Both the position numbers and the translations under genes were made by a program. Positions 24,657 to 33,677 of a stretch of DNA of 64,000 nt are shown in pieces (the stretch's first letter is position 1; the number at the start of each line of letters is the position of its first letter). The notes beneath the pieces were generated by a model that saw only the letters and a program-made list of their open reading frames with translations, searched no databases and was not told where the DNA came from. This DNA comes from Persicobacter psychrovividus. GTDB taxonomy: Bacteria > Bacteroidota > Bacteroidia > Cytophagales > Cyclobacteriaceae. The stretch is taken from assembly GCF_036492425.1 (NCBI RefSeq), contig NZ_AP025295.1, forward strand, positions 310,001-374,000. Reading direction: 5' to 3'.

Positions 24657-25427
24657 TCAATAGCCTTTGTTTATATAGGGATTCTTTTTCCTGAACTTTG
24701 AATAATCCCGATACAAGAATTTGCTTTTCCCCTTGCCTTTAAATCGGTAACTGATTTTTATATTGAGCGGGAAGAGTAAATCTGGTAAGCGCGATTTCAG
24801 CTCTTTCCCATCAAGCAAATCTGTGCCAGATATACGGACACCCCCCTCGGCAGTAAGCTGCCAGGTGTCGTTGAAGTGATACCGCAGCCCGCCACCCAAA
24901 GGAACCATCACTTCCAGCTGTTGATCAAGGAAATTTTCACCATCGATACCATCATCTGCATTGGCGATTTCAGGTTTAAAGGCCATCATGCCAAGACCGA
25001 TATATAAATACATGGAAAAGAAATTCCGACTTCTTCCTGATTGCAGGGACAAAAAGATATTCCGATTATAGCCCACCCAGGCTTCGTAACCTGTGGTACT
25101 TGCTCTTGCTTGCGAATTGTTATTATTGATTTGTTTGGTGATCAGTTTAAACCAGCTGGCATCAATCCGTAACATGGCCCTGTTCGATACATCATACTCC
25201 AGACCAATTCCGAGGTTCGGATTGGCATAGCCATTTTGTGATTTGGGCTGAAATGGTTTGCCAAATTCCCCATAATAGGCATTGACTCCCGCAAACAGAT
25301 TCACCTTCAAAGGACTTTGCGGTGAAGTGTGGTACGCATACCCTTTTTTGGCCATTCGGCCCTGAGCCCAATTGATGGAGGGGAGGAAGAAAAGTAAGCT
25401 GAGCAGGAATAGGAAAGGTCTTATCAT
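24657..25427 (-). CDS. Outer-membrane beta-barrel protein
   Basis: A 256-aa protein with a signal peptide (FLFLLSLLFFLPSINWAQG) and alternating amphipathic strands. These include PLKVNLFAGVNAYYGEFGKP, LGIGLEYDVSNRAMLRIDAS and GGGLRYHFNDTWQLTAEGGV. It resembles OmpA-like transmembrane or outer-membrane protein-type barrels of Bacteroidota with about eight strands, but ends in a basic tail (SKFRKKNPYINKGY) instead of a terminal Phe. The start at 25427 (MIRPFLF) was preferred over 25445 because it directly precedes the hydrophobic core. No function can be assigned, and no partner gene is adjacent on the same strand. Confidence 0.85.
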   Translation of the reverse strand: MIRPFLFLLSLLFFLPSINWAQGRMAKKGYAYHTSPQSPLKVNLFAGVNAYYGEFGKPFQPKSQNGYANPNLGIGLEYDVSNRAMLRIDASWFKLITKQINNNNSQARASTTGYEAWVGYNRNIFLSLQSGRSRNFFSMYLYIGLGMMAFKPEIANADDGIDGENFLDQQLEVMVPLGGGLRYHFNDTWQLTAEGGVRISGTDLLDGKELKSRLPDLLFPLNIKISYRFKGKGKSKFLYRDYSKFRKKNPYINKGY

Positions 25428-25662
25428 AGAATAGCATTTGGGCATCTAATCTTACAACTCTCCCGCGGGCATTTATTTTTCAAACAATTATCAATAGCCT
25501 GATTTATTCGCTAACCGCAGCTTTTTATGTTGTATGCTTTTTATCGTCTTTTTTTACTGTTGAACAGCTACAGTGGCTTTGTATGCCTGATGTATCCGAA
25601 TTATTGACTGAAATTTGCCCCATCGTTTCGATATTGGAATTTGATTTTTAGGAAAGACTGAT

Positions 25663-27303
25663 ATGATTAAACGATTATTATTTTTTGTGGGCGTCATTCT
25701 ATTGATGACAGAAAGCGCCAAAGCCTGTACGAACCTTATCGTTACTAAAGGAGCCTCTGCGGATGGTTCAACGATGTTGTTTTATGCCAACGATGGCGAG
25801 TATATCCCTGTTCTGCCTATTCATGCGGGGCAACGTTGGTCCAAACGGGATAGTGTGGAGTTGATCAGCTGGCCAAATGGCGTTCGGGCAAATATCCCTC
25901 AGCCTAAAAAAAGCTATACAGCTTTGGGCTATCATATTAATGAATATCAGGTCGCCATCGGTGAAACCACTTTTGGGGGCCGCCACGAGTTACATAACCG
26001 TTCCGTTGCGCAGGAATACTGGCACCTTATGGAGGAAGCGGTTCGCCGTGCGAAAACGGCCAAAGAGGCGGTACATATTATTATTGATCTTGTGGAGCAA
26101 TATGGTTATGGTTCGGAAGGGGAGAGTTTCAGTATTGTTGATCCCAATGAGGCTTGGTTGCTGGAGATGATTGGCAAGGGCGAGGGGAGCCACGGCGCGC
26201 TTTATGTGGCTCAGCGAATTCCTGATGGTATGGTGGTGGCACATGCAAACCATAGTAGAATCAGTAGTTTTCCAATGAATGATCCTGAAAACTGTATTTA
26301 TTCCCATGATGTGGTGAGTTTCGCTGTTGAAAAGGGGTATTACGATCCGAAATCTGGAAAGCCTTTTGAGTTCAATTCAGCCTATGATCCCGTTTCCCCT
26401 GCAAAGCTTCGCTATTGTGAAAGTCGGGTGTATAGTTTGTACCACCGTATGGCACCCTCAATGGATTTGTCTTCGGACTATTGTCGTGGTGTTCAGGGGG
26501 CTGAGGCCTACCCGCTATGGATTAAGCCTGATGAAAAAATCAGTTTAAAAAATATGATGTCTTTGGTTCGGGATCATTACGAGGGCATGCCTTGGGATAT
26601 GCGTAAAGGGATTGCGTCGGGGGCTTACGGCTCGCCAAATTATGCGCGCCCAATGACCTGGAAAGTCGATGACACGACTTGCTCCTGGGAGCGCCCGATT
26701 TCCACTCCTGTAACGGCTTATAGTTTTATTGCGCAGTTAAGGGCTGATTTGCCCCGAGAGGTTGGGGCTTTAATGTGGTACGGATTGGATAACAATTATA
26801 CCAATTGCTATATGCCTGTTTATGTGTCAAGCACCAAAATGCCTGTCGCTTTCAATACTGGTGATATCAATAAATTTTCGTGGTCGTCGGCTTGGTGGGT
26901 TTTTAATTTTGTAGGCAATTACGTCAATCTTCGCTATAACGATATGGTGAAAGATGTTCAAAAGAAGCAATCAGCGATTGAATCAGAGCTGATCGATCAG
27001 CAGGCGACATTTGAAGCAAAAGTGGTGGCGGAATTGAAGAAGAATAAAAAAGGAGCCATAGAAATGATGACGGACTACACGAATAATACCGCAGAATCTG
27101 TCGTTGCCGACTGGATTGACTTGGGGCAGTTCCTGATCATGAAATACAATGATGGCTATGTGAAAGATGAGCAAAACCGCATCAAGCAAAAGGGGGCAAG
27201 TGAAAGTTACTATAGAAAGGTATTGAAAGATGATCCTGAACGCAAATTACCTGTTTGGGATCAGCAGGAGGAGCACAACGAAAAAGAGCCCTCTAATTTT
27301 TAA
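25663..27303 (+). CDS. C69-family dipeptidase (peptidase U34)
   Basis: A 546-aa secreted Ntn-hydrolase. The signal peptide (LLFFVGVILLMTESAKA) is directly followed by Cys22 (ACTNLIVTKGASADGSTM), which becomes the N-terminal nucleophile after processing, as in the C69 family. Further conserved blocks are QVAIGETTFGGRHEL, SFSIVDPNEAWLLEMIG and WDMRKGIASGAYGSPNYARP. The enzyme cleaves dipeptides with broad specificity, probably in the periplasm. The length is normal for the family. It is monocistronic and ends at a weak hairpin shared with the open frame on the other strand. Confidence 0.93.
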   Translation: MIKRLLFFVGVILLMTESAKACTNLIVTKGASADGSTMLFYANDGEYIPVLPIHAGQRWSKRDSVELISWPNGVRANIPQPKKSYTALGYHINEYQVAIGETTFGGRHELHNRSVAQEYWHLMEEAVRRAKTAKEAVHIIIDLVEQYGYGSEGESFSIVDPNEAWLLEMIGKGEGSHGALYVAQRIPDGMVVAHANHSRISSFPMNDPENCIYSHDVVSFAVEKGYYDPKSGKPFEFNSAYDPVSPAKLRYCESRVYSLYHRMAPSMDLSSDYCRGVQGAEAYPLWIKPDEKISLKNMMSLVRDHYEGMPWDMRKGIASGAYGSPNYARPMTWKVDDTTCSWERPISTPVTAYSFIAQLRADLPREVGALMWYGLDNNYTNCYMPVYVSSTKMPVAFNTGDINKFSWSSAWWVFNFVGNYVNLRYNDMVKDVQKKQSAIESELIDQQATFEAKVVAELKKNKKGAIEMMTDYTNNTAESVVADWIDLGQFLIMKYNDGYVKDEQNRIKQKGASESYYRKVLKDDPERKLPVWDQQEEHNEKEPSNF

Positions 27304-27316
27304 TAGAGCGCTCTTT
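27283..27316. terminator. Hairpin at the end of the dipeptidase gene
   Basis: AAAGAGC-C-CTCT (27283-27294) pairs with AGAG-C-GCTCTTT (27305-27316). The stem overlaps the last codons of the peptidase and lacks a strong T-run, so it is a weak terminator at best. Confidence 0.45.
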
Positions 27317-27564
27317 AGCATGTTTTAGCGAAATTTCATTTTGGGTCAATGCCTGTCGGTATAGCCGTTCGGCAGGTAAGTACATTGCGCCATAGATATT
27401 TGAAAGGGGCTGTGGTATCCTTGTCGTTTCTTCATAAGTTACTGATTTATTCCGTGGTTTGCATCGGGCAAAAGCTTCAAGCGATGTGATGCAAAATAGG
27501 AATGAGCATTTATAATCAGGTGATTTGATGATGGAAACGACCGATACGGCAGCCTCTTTTTTGT

Positions 27565-28218
27565 CTAAAAATAGAAAGTGGCATCCAATACCAACAAGTC
27601 TTTTTTCAGTCGGATGTCCTGCCCATCTCTTGCGGCATTGATCAGCCCGCGTTGGTACATAATCCCCAAACCAATGGTGTTACCAAATGGGAGGTCATAC
27701 ATGATCCCGCCGCCAACAACTAAGGATACATCCATAAAGAAGAATTTCTCGACAATGAATTTGTCGCCACCTGTATCGTCATTGATTTTGAAATCCACGG
27801 CAGTTCCAAGTTGAGCATAACCGCTGATGCTTTCTGCGATTTCGTTGGTTCTTAACTTGATGGTCAGTGGAACTTGCAAATAGTGTGTTTTGTATTTTTC
27901 AGTGCCTGATTCCCCTGTGGTTTTGTTGGTATAGTCTATTTTGGCTCCTTTTGGCAGGTAAATTAAACCTGTACTGAAATAGTAGTTGGCGCCGAAGGGA
28001 AGATCAGCGACCAAACCAAAAGCAAATTTTGTTCCTGTGCCACCTCTTGAAATGTCATAGTCAGGGCTGCTGTTATCAATTCGTGAGTAGGAAAATACGG
28101 GGGAGAATTTTAGCCCAAGTTGAATATCCCCACCTGCACCAACATCAGTTTGCGCCTGGGTCGGCTGAATGAATAAAATGCATAAGCATAGGCTAAGCAA
28201 TAGGTAGATTGTTTTCAT
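27565..28218 (-). CDS. PorT-like outer-membrane barrel (OMP_b-brl_2)
   Basis: A 217-aa protein with a cleavable signal (LSLCLCILFIQPTQAQ). The barrel strands are typical of the PF13568-type family: IQLGLKFSPVFSYSRI, GLVADLPFGANYYFSTGLIY, THYLQVPLTIKLRTNEI, SGYAQLGTAVDFKIN, and the closing LLVLDATFYF with terminal Phe. The family includes PorT of type IX secretion but most members have no known role; this one lacks further clues. No TAnnTTTG was found in its short upstream region. Confidence 0.9.
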   Translation of the reverse strand: MKTIYLLLSLCLCILFIQPTQAQTDVGAGGDIQLGLKFSPVFSYSRIDNSSPDYDISRGGTGTKFAFGLVADLPFGANYYFSTGLIYLPKGAKIDYTNKTTGESGTEKYKTHYLQVPLTIKLRTNEIAESISGYAQLGTAVDFKINDDTGGDKFIVEKFFFMDVSLVVGGGIMYDLPFGNTIGLGIMYQRGLINAARDGQDIRLKKDLLVLDATFYF

Positions 28219-28329
28219 GAATTTGGAGTATAAGTTGTATTTGTATAATTACAAGTAAGCAACAAGCAATACTTGCTGATAGTTTTTCAACGACAAATAT
28301 ATGGATATACAACAAATTTATATGGTTTT

Positions 28330-28509
28330 TTATTCTTTATAGGGGCATTCTTTACATTTATTGGCTCTTCTTGGCTTACAGCAGTGCCCCCTTTTCAGGT
28401 GAAAAGCTCGGGTAAAGACTGTTCGTCCCCGCTCATCTTTGTAAAAATCCACTCCTTCAATCAATTCATTGAGGTTTAATTTTACTTTTTTTATCCCTGG
28501 GCTTTGCAT
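28330..28509 (-). CDS. DUF5522 small cysteine-rich protein
   Basis: A 59-aa protein read directly from the minus strand, ATG at 28509 and TAA at 28330-28332. The sequence FYKDERGRTVFTRAFHLKRG is followed by HCCKPRRANKCKECPY. The order of tyrosine/phenylalanine strand, HLKRGxCC and CxxCPY matches DUF5522, a small Bacteroidota family with a conserved Cys cluster that probably binds a metal. Function is unknown. It is short enough to be missed by common length cut-offs. It lies between the barrel protein gene and speD; the gap to speD is 132 bp and divergent. Confidence 0.82.
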   Translation of the reverse strand: MQSPGIKKVKLNLNELIEGVDFYKDERGRTVFTRAFHLKRGHCCKPRRANKCKECPYKE

Positions 28510-28641
28510 TAGATTGCTTGTTTATAGGCTTATGAATTGGTGCAAAATTAAGGAGTATAGGCTATTTGTGGCTCAAAATAGCAATTTTTTTCGGGTTTAA
28601 GATATTTTTATCATCTTTGGAGTTGCAAAAAATAGAATGGT

Positions 28642-29025
28642 ATGAATTCAAAGATTGGTATTGGCGGACAGCATTTGTTGCTGGACCTGAAAGCGTGTGA
28701 TGCTGCCCTTTTAGATGATTGTAAAATGGTACAATCATTATTGGAACAAGTGGCACAACAGGTGGGAGCAACCATCGTAAAATCAGTCATTCATCAGTTT
28801 GAGCCTCAGGGTGTCTCTGGGGTGGTTGTGATTCAGGAAAGTCACCTCTCTATTCATACCTGGCCTGAATGTGGCTTTGCTTCTTTTGATTTTTATTCAT
28901 GTGCTGATGATATTGATTTAAATCAAAGTATCTCTTTATTATGCTCGGCTTTCAGTGGGAAAGTTCATCGGGCAGAAATTATTGATCGGCGATTAGCTGT
29001 AGGTCAAACCTTAGAAACATTATGA
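28642..29025 (+). CDS. speD: S-adenosylmethionine decarboxylase proenzyme
   Basis: A 127-aa pyruvoyl-dependent enzyme of the short prokaryotic (SpeH) class. It cleaves itself between Glu66 and Ser67 in ESHLSIHTWPE, and Ser67 becomes the pyruvoyl group. The conserved Cys in FYSCADD acts as proton donor. It supplies decarboxylated AdoMet for spermidine synthesis in the cytoplasm. The stop overlaps the agmatinase ATG by 4 bp (ATGA), so the two are translationally coupled. A spermidine synthase is not present in the window. GIGGQHLLLDLKACD at the start is the typical family opening. Confidence 0.96.
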   Translation: MNSKIGIGGQHLLLDLKACDAALLDDCKMVQSLLEQVAQQVGATIVKSVIHQFEPQGVSGVVVIQESHLSIHTWPECGFASFDFYSCADDIDLNQSISLLCSAFSGKVHRAEIIDRRLAVGQTLETL

Positions 29026-30083
29026 GTTCAGAAAAATTCGACATCAATACATTTGATCCAAATGGTGTAGGCGTGCAAGGGCGGCTGTTCGGCATGCCCT
29101 TTTCTGTAGAAAACGCCAAGCTGGTCGTGATTCCTGTGGCGTGGGACGTAACGGTTTCTTTTAGAGAAGGGACAAGCAAGGGACCCGCGGCAATTTTGGA
29201 AGCTTCTCCTCAATTGGATTTTTATCAGGAGGATATTACTGATGCCTGGAAGCTGGGTATTGCTTTGGCGGAATTCCCCGAAAAGCTATCTGCTTTGGGG
29301 GCTGATTTGCGTCAGAAGGTCAATCCATATATTGAAGCGTTGGAAGAAGGGACGACCACCGTTGATGCAAAAGAAAATCAGGCTGTTTTATCGGAAATTA
29401 ATAAGGGGAGTGAAAAGCTGAATGACTGGCTTTATCAGCAAAGCAGTGAACTTTTAGCCGCACGGAAGTTGGTTGCCACAATTGGCGGTGATCACTCTAC
29501 GCCTTTGGGACTGATTCGTGCTTTGGCTGAGGTGCACAACGATTTTGGCATTCTGCATATTGATGCGCATGCTGATTTGCGTGAAGCCTATGAAGGTTTC
29601 GAGTTTTCCCATGCTTCAATTATGCACAATGTGCTGCAATTGGAAGAAGTAAAATCATTGGTTCAGGTAGGAATTCGAGATTTTTGTGAGGATGAAGTAA
29701 AGCTCGTCGAGGCGTCTGATGGGCGGGTGGTCATGTTTACTGATGCTCAGCTAAAAAAAGGACATTTCCAAGGCATCAGTTGGCATCAGCAAGTGACGGA
29801 AATTGTGGAACGATTGCCTCAGCATGTTTATATTAGCTTTGATATTGATGGGCTCGATCCATCCCTTTGCCCAAATACGGGAACGCCTGTTGCAGGAGGT
29901 TTATCCTTCAATGAGGCGCTATACCTTTTGGAGCAGACTGTTCGTTCGGGTAGAACCATCATTGGTTTCGATCTTTCAGAAGTAGGTGATGATCCCTGGG
30001 ACGCCAATGTGGGGGCACGAATTTTATATCGTTTATCAAATTTAATGGGCGTTTCTCAAAATCAATTAAGTTTTAACATTTAA
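29022..30083 (+). CDS. speB: Agmatinase (arginase/ureohydrolase family)
   Basis: A 353-aa manganese enzyme. It shows the ureohydrolase metal motifs GGDHSTPLG (about 157-165), ILHIDAHADLREAYEG and YISFDIDGLDPSLCP, with the late GFDLSEVGDD. It should hydrolyse agmatine to putrescine and urea, downstream of arginine decarboxylase (33974-35374). Family knowledge alone cannot exclude arginase or formimidoylglutamase, but overlap with speD and the nearby speA favour agmatinase. It has an N-terminal extension and a central insertion (about residues 100-135) compared with short bacterial agmatinases, as is usual in Bacteroidota. Confidence 0.93.
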   Translation: MSSEKFDINTFDPNGVGVQGRLFGMPFSVENAKLVVIPVAWDVTVSFREGTSKGPAAILEASPQLDFYQEDITDAWKLGIALAEFPEKLSALGADLRQKVNPYIEALEEGTTTVDAKENQAVLSEINKGSEKLNDWLYQQSSELLAARKLVATIGGDHSTPLGLIRALAEVHNDFGILHIDAHADLREAYEGFEFSHASIMHNVLQLEEVKSLVQVGIRDFCEDEVKLVEASDGRVVMFTDAQLKKGHFQGISWHQQVTEIVERLPQHVYISFDIDGLDPSLCPNTGTPVAGGLSFNEALYLLEQTVRSGRTIIGFDLSEVGDDPWDANVGARILYRLSNLMGVSQNQLSFNI

Positions 30084-30221
30084 ATAATGTGACTATTCAG
30101 CCTTTAAATTTGCTTATCCTGTTTTTTTGAAAGTTTCGCACGATTTTCCCTTTTAATATTTTTGTACCAAGGCGTATCGCTTCAAAATGTACGCCTAATG
30201 TTGAACAGATAGATTTTTATT

Positions 30222-31601
30222 GTGATTTTTGACCGTCTAAAAGCGCATTCATTTTTAGTGATATTCAGTATGCTCAGCCTACTGATGGTGATTTTTCCCG
30301 TGGCGCCCTTCTCTGCGCATACGGGTAAAGAGCCCATTGACTATGAAAAGGAATACCTGACCCCTTCTTTGGAAAATGTGATTTCGGAAGGAAAAGATTT
30401 CAAAAAGATGAACGCTTATATTGAGCGGTGGATGCGCCGTTGGGATATTGTGGGGGCATCGGTTGCGGTGATGAAACATAATAAATTGGTGTATGCCAAG
30501 GGGTTTGGATATACCGATACTTCGCATACTTTAGAAGTCAATCCCACCCATCTTTTTCGCATTGCTTCTGTTTCTAAATTGGTAACAGGTATTGCGATTA
30601 TGCGCCTGGTAGAATCTGGTATTCTTGATCTTGATAAGCCTGTTTTTGGCACCGACGGCTACCTGCAAGGGCCTATTTATAATTCTTTCAGGGATTCACG
30701 AACACGCCGTATCACCTGTCGGGAACTTTTGTATCATCAAGGAGGCTTTACGGCAAAGCTTGGCGACCCTCTTTTCGAAGGGCCTGAACTTGCAAAATCC
30801 CAGGGTTGGACATTGCCCGTTCCAACCGACAGTTTGATTTCCTTCACGCTGAAAAAGCGCCGATTACGCTTCACTCCGGGACGAGGCTATGAATACAGCA
30901 ACTTCGGTTACCTGATATTATCAAGGGTTATTGAATCGGTTACCGATATGAAGTATGAGGATTTTGTGCGCTGGAGTGTGCTTCAGCCTTTGGGGATTTC
31001 TGATATGGAGCTTGGCAAGGCTTTGCATAAAGACCGTAACCGCTTCGAAGTGGATTATTATGATTTTCCGAAGATGGACAAGCGGGAATCCAATTACGAT
31101 TTTAATAAAGAAGCCTTGACAACCGCTGGTGCTTCGGGCTTGCCTCACCTTGAAGGTGCTGGAGGCTGGATTGCTTCCGCTTCGGATTTGGCAAGGATTG
31201 TCGCTGGCGCCAATGGGGTGCAGGACAGCCAGGTCCCGCCATTGCTTTCCAAATCCTCTGTTCACGAGATGGTCACGCCTCAGAATAAACTGAACCCCTC
31301 TTTAGTGATGGGCTGGCGAGCAGCTTCAGGGAAACACTGGTGGCGAACGGGTACTTTAGCAGGTACTTCAGCGATGGTTTCCCGTGAAAAGGATGGCACG
31401 GTATGGGTGATGATTCTCAATACTTCAACCTATAAACGAAACCATATGCCTACCCAAATTCGGAATGCCATGCGTTATGGAATGGCCTTGGTGCCTCATT
31501 GGCCCGAACGCGATTTGTTTGACCGCTATTTAAATGGTGGCCGATACCTCAAACATGCCCAAGTGCCTGCTATCGATCCAATTGCACTTGAAGATGATTG
31601 A
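30222..31601 (+). CDS. Serine hydrolase (beta-lactamase/PBP4* class C type)
   Basis: A 459-aa exported protein with a hydrophobic signal (FLVIFSMLSLLMVIFPVAPF). The beta-lactamase domain has the catalytic SxxK in RIASVSKLVTG near residue 115, the Tyr motif YEYSNFGYL, and the third box WRTGTLAGTSAM. The family covers DD-peptidases, esterases and AmpC-like enzymes; the substrate is unknown. The start codon is probably GTG at 30222, since the next in-frame ATG (30270) lies inside the signal core. The stop overlaps the ATG of the TatD gene by 8 bp, making an operon with that gene and perhaps tcdA. Confidence 0.9.
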   Translation: MIFDRLKAHSFLVIFSMLSLLMVIFPVAPFSAHTGKEPIDYEKEYLTPSLENVISEGKDFKKMNAYIERWMRRWDIVGASVAVMKHNKLVYAKGFGYTDTSHTLEVNPTHLFRIASVSKLVTGIAIMRLVESGILDLDKPVFGTDGYLQGPIYNSFRDSRTRRITCRELLYHQGGFTAKLGDPLFEGPELAKSQGWTLPVPTDSLISFTLKKRRLRFTPGRGYEYSNFGYLILSRVIESVTDMKYEDFVRWSVLQPLGISDMELGKALHKDRNRFEVDYYDFPKMDKRESNYDFNKEALTTAGASGLPHLEGAGGWIASASDLARIVAGANGVQDSQVPPLLSKSSVHEMVTPQNKLNPSLVMGWRAASGKHWWRTGTLAGTSAMVSREKDGTVWVMILNTSTYKRNHMPTQIRNAMRYGMALVPHWPERDLFDRYLNGGRYLKHAQVPAIDPIALEDD

Positions 31602-32241
31602 GTTGCCCGTAAATAAGCTGCTGAATATCCATAGTCATCGGGAGGCTTCGACTTCTGAATTTACCATAATGAATCATTGCTATGGGGAGGATTTTCGCTC
31701 AGATATTGGCTCTGTAGGTTTTCATCCTTTGCAATTTCAGCAAACGCCCAAACCATCCTTACAACTTTCTGCATTCGACGACCCCCGGGTGCTTATGATA
31801 GGGGAGTGTGGTATTGATTATCGGTACGAGGTTGATGTGAAAACTCAGACGCTAATTTTTGAAGAGCAACTTGATATTGCTAAACAGTTGAGAAAGCCCG
31901 TGGTTATTCATCAGGTAAAAGCGTATGCTGATTTGCTTCGCTTGCGCAAGCAACGCCCCTCATCATTAAAAATGGTTATTCATGGTTTCAGAGGAAAAAA
32001 AATATTGGCCGATCAGTTGATTCAGGCGGGTTTTTACCTTTCTTTTGGGGCGCATTTACTGGAGACTGATCAATTACAGCAGACCTTCGGAGAACTGCCT
32101 ATTGATCGCTTGTTTCTGGAAACCGATGAATCGGAAGCTCCGCTGGTCAAAATTTATCAGACGGCAGCCGACCTCAGTGGTAAGTCGCTCGATGAGCTTC
32201 GCCTTCAGTTGTGGCAAAACTTTAAGGATCTATATCCATAA
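31594..32241 (+). CDS. TatD-family hydrolase (short form)
   Basis: A 215-aa metal-dependent nuclease-like protein. The first metal site is NIHSHRE near residue 9. GECGIDYRYEVDVKTQ, VVIHQVKAYADLL, MVIHGFRG and the final LFLETDESEA follow in the TatD order. Members are 3'-5' exonucleases acting on DNA or RNA repair. It is about 40 residues shorter than usual TatD. The start at 31594 was chosen because it overlaps the stop of the upstream serine hydrolase (ATGATTGA), and the upstream in-frame start at 31534 lies deep inside that gene. Confidence 0.9.
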   Translation: MIELPVNKLLNIHSHREASTSEFTIMNHCYGEDFRSDIGSVGFHPLQFQQTPKPSLQLSAFDDPRVLMIGECGIDYRYEVDVKTQTLIFEEQLDIAKQLRKPVVIHQVKAYADLLRLRKQRPSSLKMVIHGFRGKKILADQLIQAGFYLSFGAHLLETDQLQQTFGELPIDRLFLETDESEAPLVKIYQTAADLSGKSLDELRLQLWQNFKDLYP

Positions 32242-32274
32242 TTGACTCAAACAAAATCCCTATAATAATTCGCT

Positions 32275-33003
32275 ATGGATAATGCATGGTTAGAACGTGC
32301 CGAGTTAATGCTCGGCGATGAGAAATTAAAAATGTTGGCCAATAGCCACGTCCTGATTGTTGGGCTCGGTGGTGTTGGTGGCTTCGCGACAGAATGTATT
32401 GCGCGGGCAGGAGTGGGCAAGATGACGATCGTTGATGGCGATACGGTGGACTTGTCCAATAAAAATCGACAGTTGGTTGCTTTAGATAGCACGGTGGGTA
32501 AAGAAAAGGCTACTGTGCTTGGCGAACGACTGTTGGACATCAATCCTTATTTGGAGCTGACGGTGGTAAATCAATACCTGACTGATGTTGAGATTCAGGA
32601 ATTGCTTGACCGTGACCAATATGATTATGTGATGGACTGTATAGATACCCTGACACCAAAAATATTCCTGATTTCCAACTGTTTGCAACGTAAGTTACCT
32701 TTAGTTTCAGCGATGGGTGCAGGAGGGAAAATGGATCCAAGTAAATTGACGGTCGCTGATATCTCGAAATCCTACAATTGTAAGCTGGCAAGAATGCTTC
32801 GCAAAAGATTGCATAAAATGGGGATTCGTAAAGGCTTTAAAGTAGTGTTTTCTCCTGAAGATATCGACACTTCAAAGGTTCACGAGGTAGATGGGCTCAT
32901 GCACAAGAAATCGGTTATCGGTACCATTTCCTACATGCCACCGATGTTAGGAGGGATGGTCGCTTCTGTAGTGATTAGGTCGCTATTGGGCGAAAAAGTT
33001 TAG
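32275..33003 (+). CDS. tcdA: tRNA threonylcarbamoyladenosine dehydratase (TcdA/CsdL)
   Basis: A 242-aa E1-like enzyme of the ThiF/MoeB superfamily. The nucleotide-binding motif is VLIVGLGGVGGFATE near residues 26-40, followed by MTIVDGDTVDLSNKNRQ with the adenylate-contacting residues, and MDCIDTLTPK. TcdA uses ATP to cyclise the ct6A modification at position 37 of tRNAs reading ANN codons. The segment ISKSYNCKLARMLRKRLHKMGI is typical of TcdA and absent in MoeB or ThiF. It lies 33 bp after the TatD gene on the same strand. Confidence 0.94.
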   Translation: MDNAWLERAELMLGDEKLKMLANSHVLIVGLGGVGGFATECIARAGVGKMTIVDGDTVDLSNKNRQLVALDSTVGKEKATVLGERLLDINPYLELTVVNQYLTDVEIQELLDRDQYDYVMDCIDTLTPKIFLISNCLQRKLPLVSAMGAGGKMDPSKLTVADISKSYNCKLARMLRKRLHKMGIRKGFKVVFSPEDIDTSKVHEVDGLMHKKSVIGTISYMPPMLGGMVASVVIRSLLGEKV

Positions 33004-33317
33004 TGCTGTAGCACTGTTGTCCACAGATTATTGAGATTAGATATTTAGGGAGCAACCACCAAAGTCCTTTTTATTTATTGTGAAAAGATGATATTGAGGT
33101 GTTTAAAGTGTGCTTGTTGTCTTCAATTACATCCCTTTAATCTGTGGATAAAAAATTAAAAAACAATTGAAAATTGTCGGGCGATTAAGTCCATGCGATG
33201 ATAGAACGGTCTTTTGTTATCTCCTTGAAATAGCCGTACAATTCGGCCGATAGAAATGAAATAGCATTTCGCTATTCAGTGATCTGATCACAAAACAGAC
33301 TTATACGACCGTCCTTC
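33004..33317. promoter_or_regulatory. Intergenic region with two inverted DnaA boxes
   Basis: TTGTCCACAGATTA (33017-33030) and TAATCTGTGGATAA (33138-33151) are inverted copies, each with a DnaA box; the second is a perfect TTATCCACA on the minus strand. A very AT-rich stretch follows at 33150-33177. There are also small dyads: AGTGC/GCACT at 33002-33015, AATAGC/GCTATT near 33261-33277 and GTGATC-T-GATCAC at 33279-33291. No gene is seen. Confidence 0.5.
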
Positions 33318-33677
33318 TCAGGTACGTTTAAAGGTGAAAATCCCCAACACACCTTGGTCGTCTTCGGCCTCACCCACAATTAATTTGTCCGACATGATTC
33401 GCCCCCGCCACTTATCAAGCTGGTAGTCGTCTACTTCACCTTCGATAATTTCATAGGAGGTCGCACTGAGCTGTAGAAAGCTAATTTCCCCTTCCTGTAT
33501 TTTTCCTTCTACCAATAATTTCACACGGAAAGTTTCCGCATCTTCGCTTTGTTCAGTCGCCAATAGGGTGCCCGTGATTTCTCCCGCCTGATCTGTTAAA
33601 ACTAAATGCCCTTTAGAAGTCCCATAGCCAAAATCTTCATGATAGTGCCATTCGCCTGTTAAATTGATTTCATCCAT
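33318..33677 (-). CDS. Hypothetical small protein
   Basis: A 119-aa cytoplasmic protein, strongly acidic and beta-rich (LTGEWHYHEDFGYGTSKGHLV, in part, and ATSYEIIEGEVDDYQLDKW). The pattern resembles small lipocalin-like or DUF-type beta-barrels that start with LxGxW, but I cannot name a family. The start at 33677 (MDEINLTGEW) was preferred to 33698, because the LTGEW opening usually lies near the N-terminus. It is a single gene convergent with tcdA, separated by the DnaA-box region. Confidence 0.75.
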   Translation of the reverse strand: MDEINLTGEWHYHEDFGYGTSKGHLVLTDQAGEITGTLLATEQSEDAETFRVKLLVEGKIQEGEISFLQLSATSYEIIEGEVDDYQLDKWRGRIMSDKLIVGEAEDDQGVLGIFTFKRT

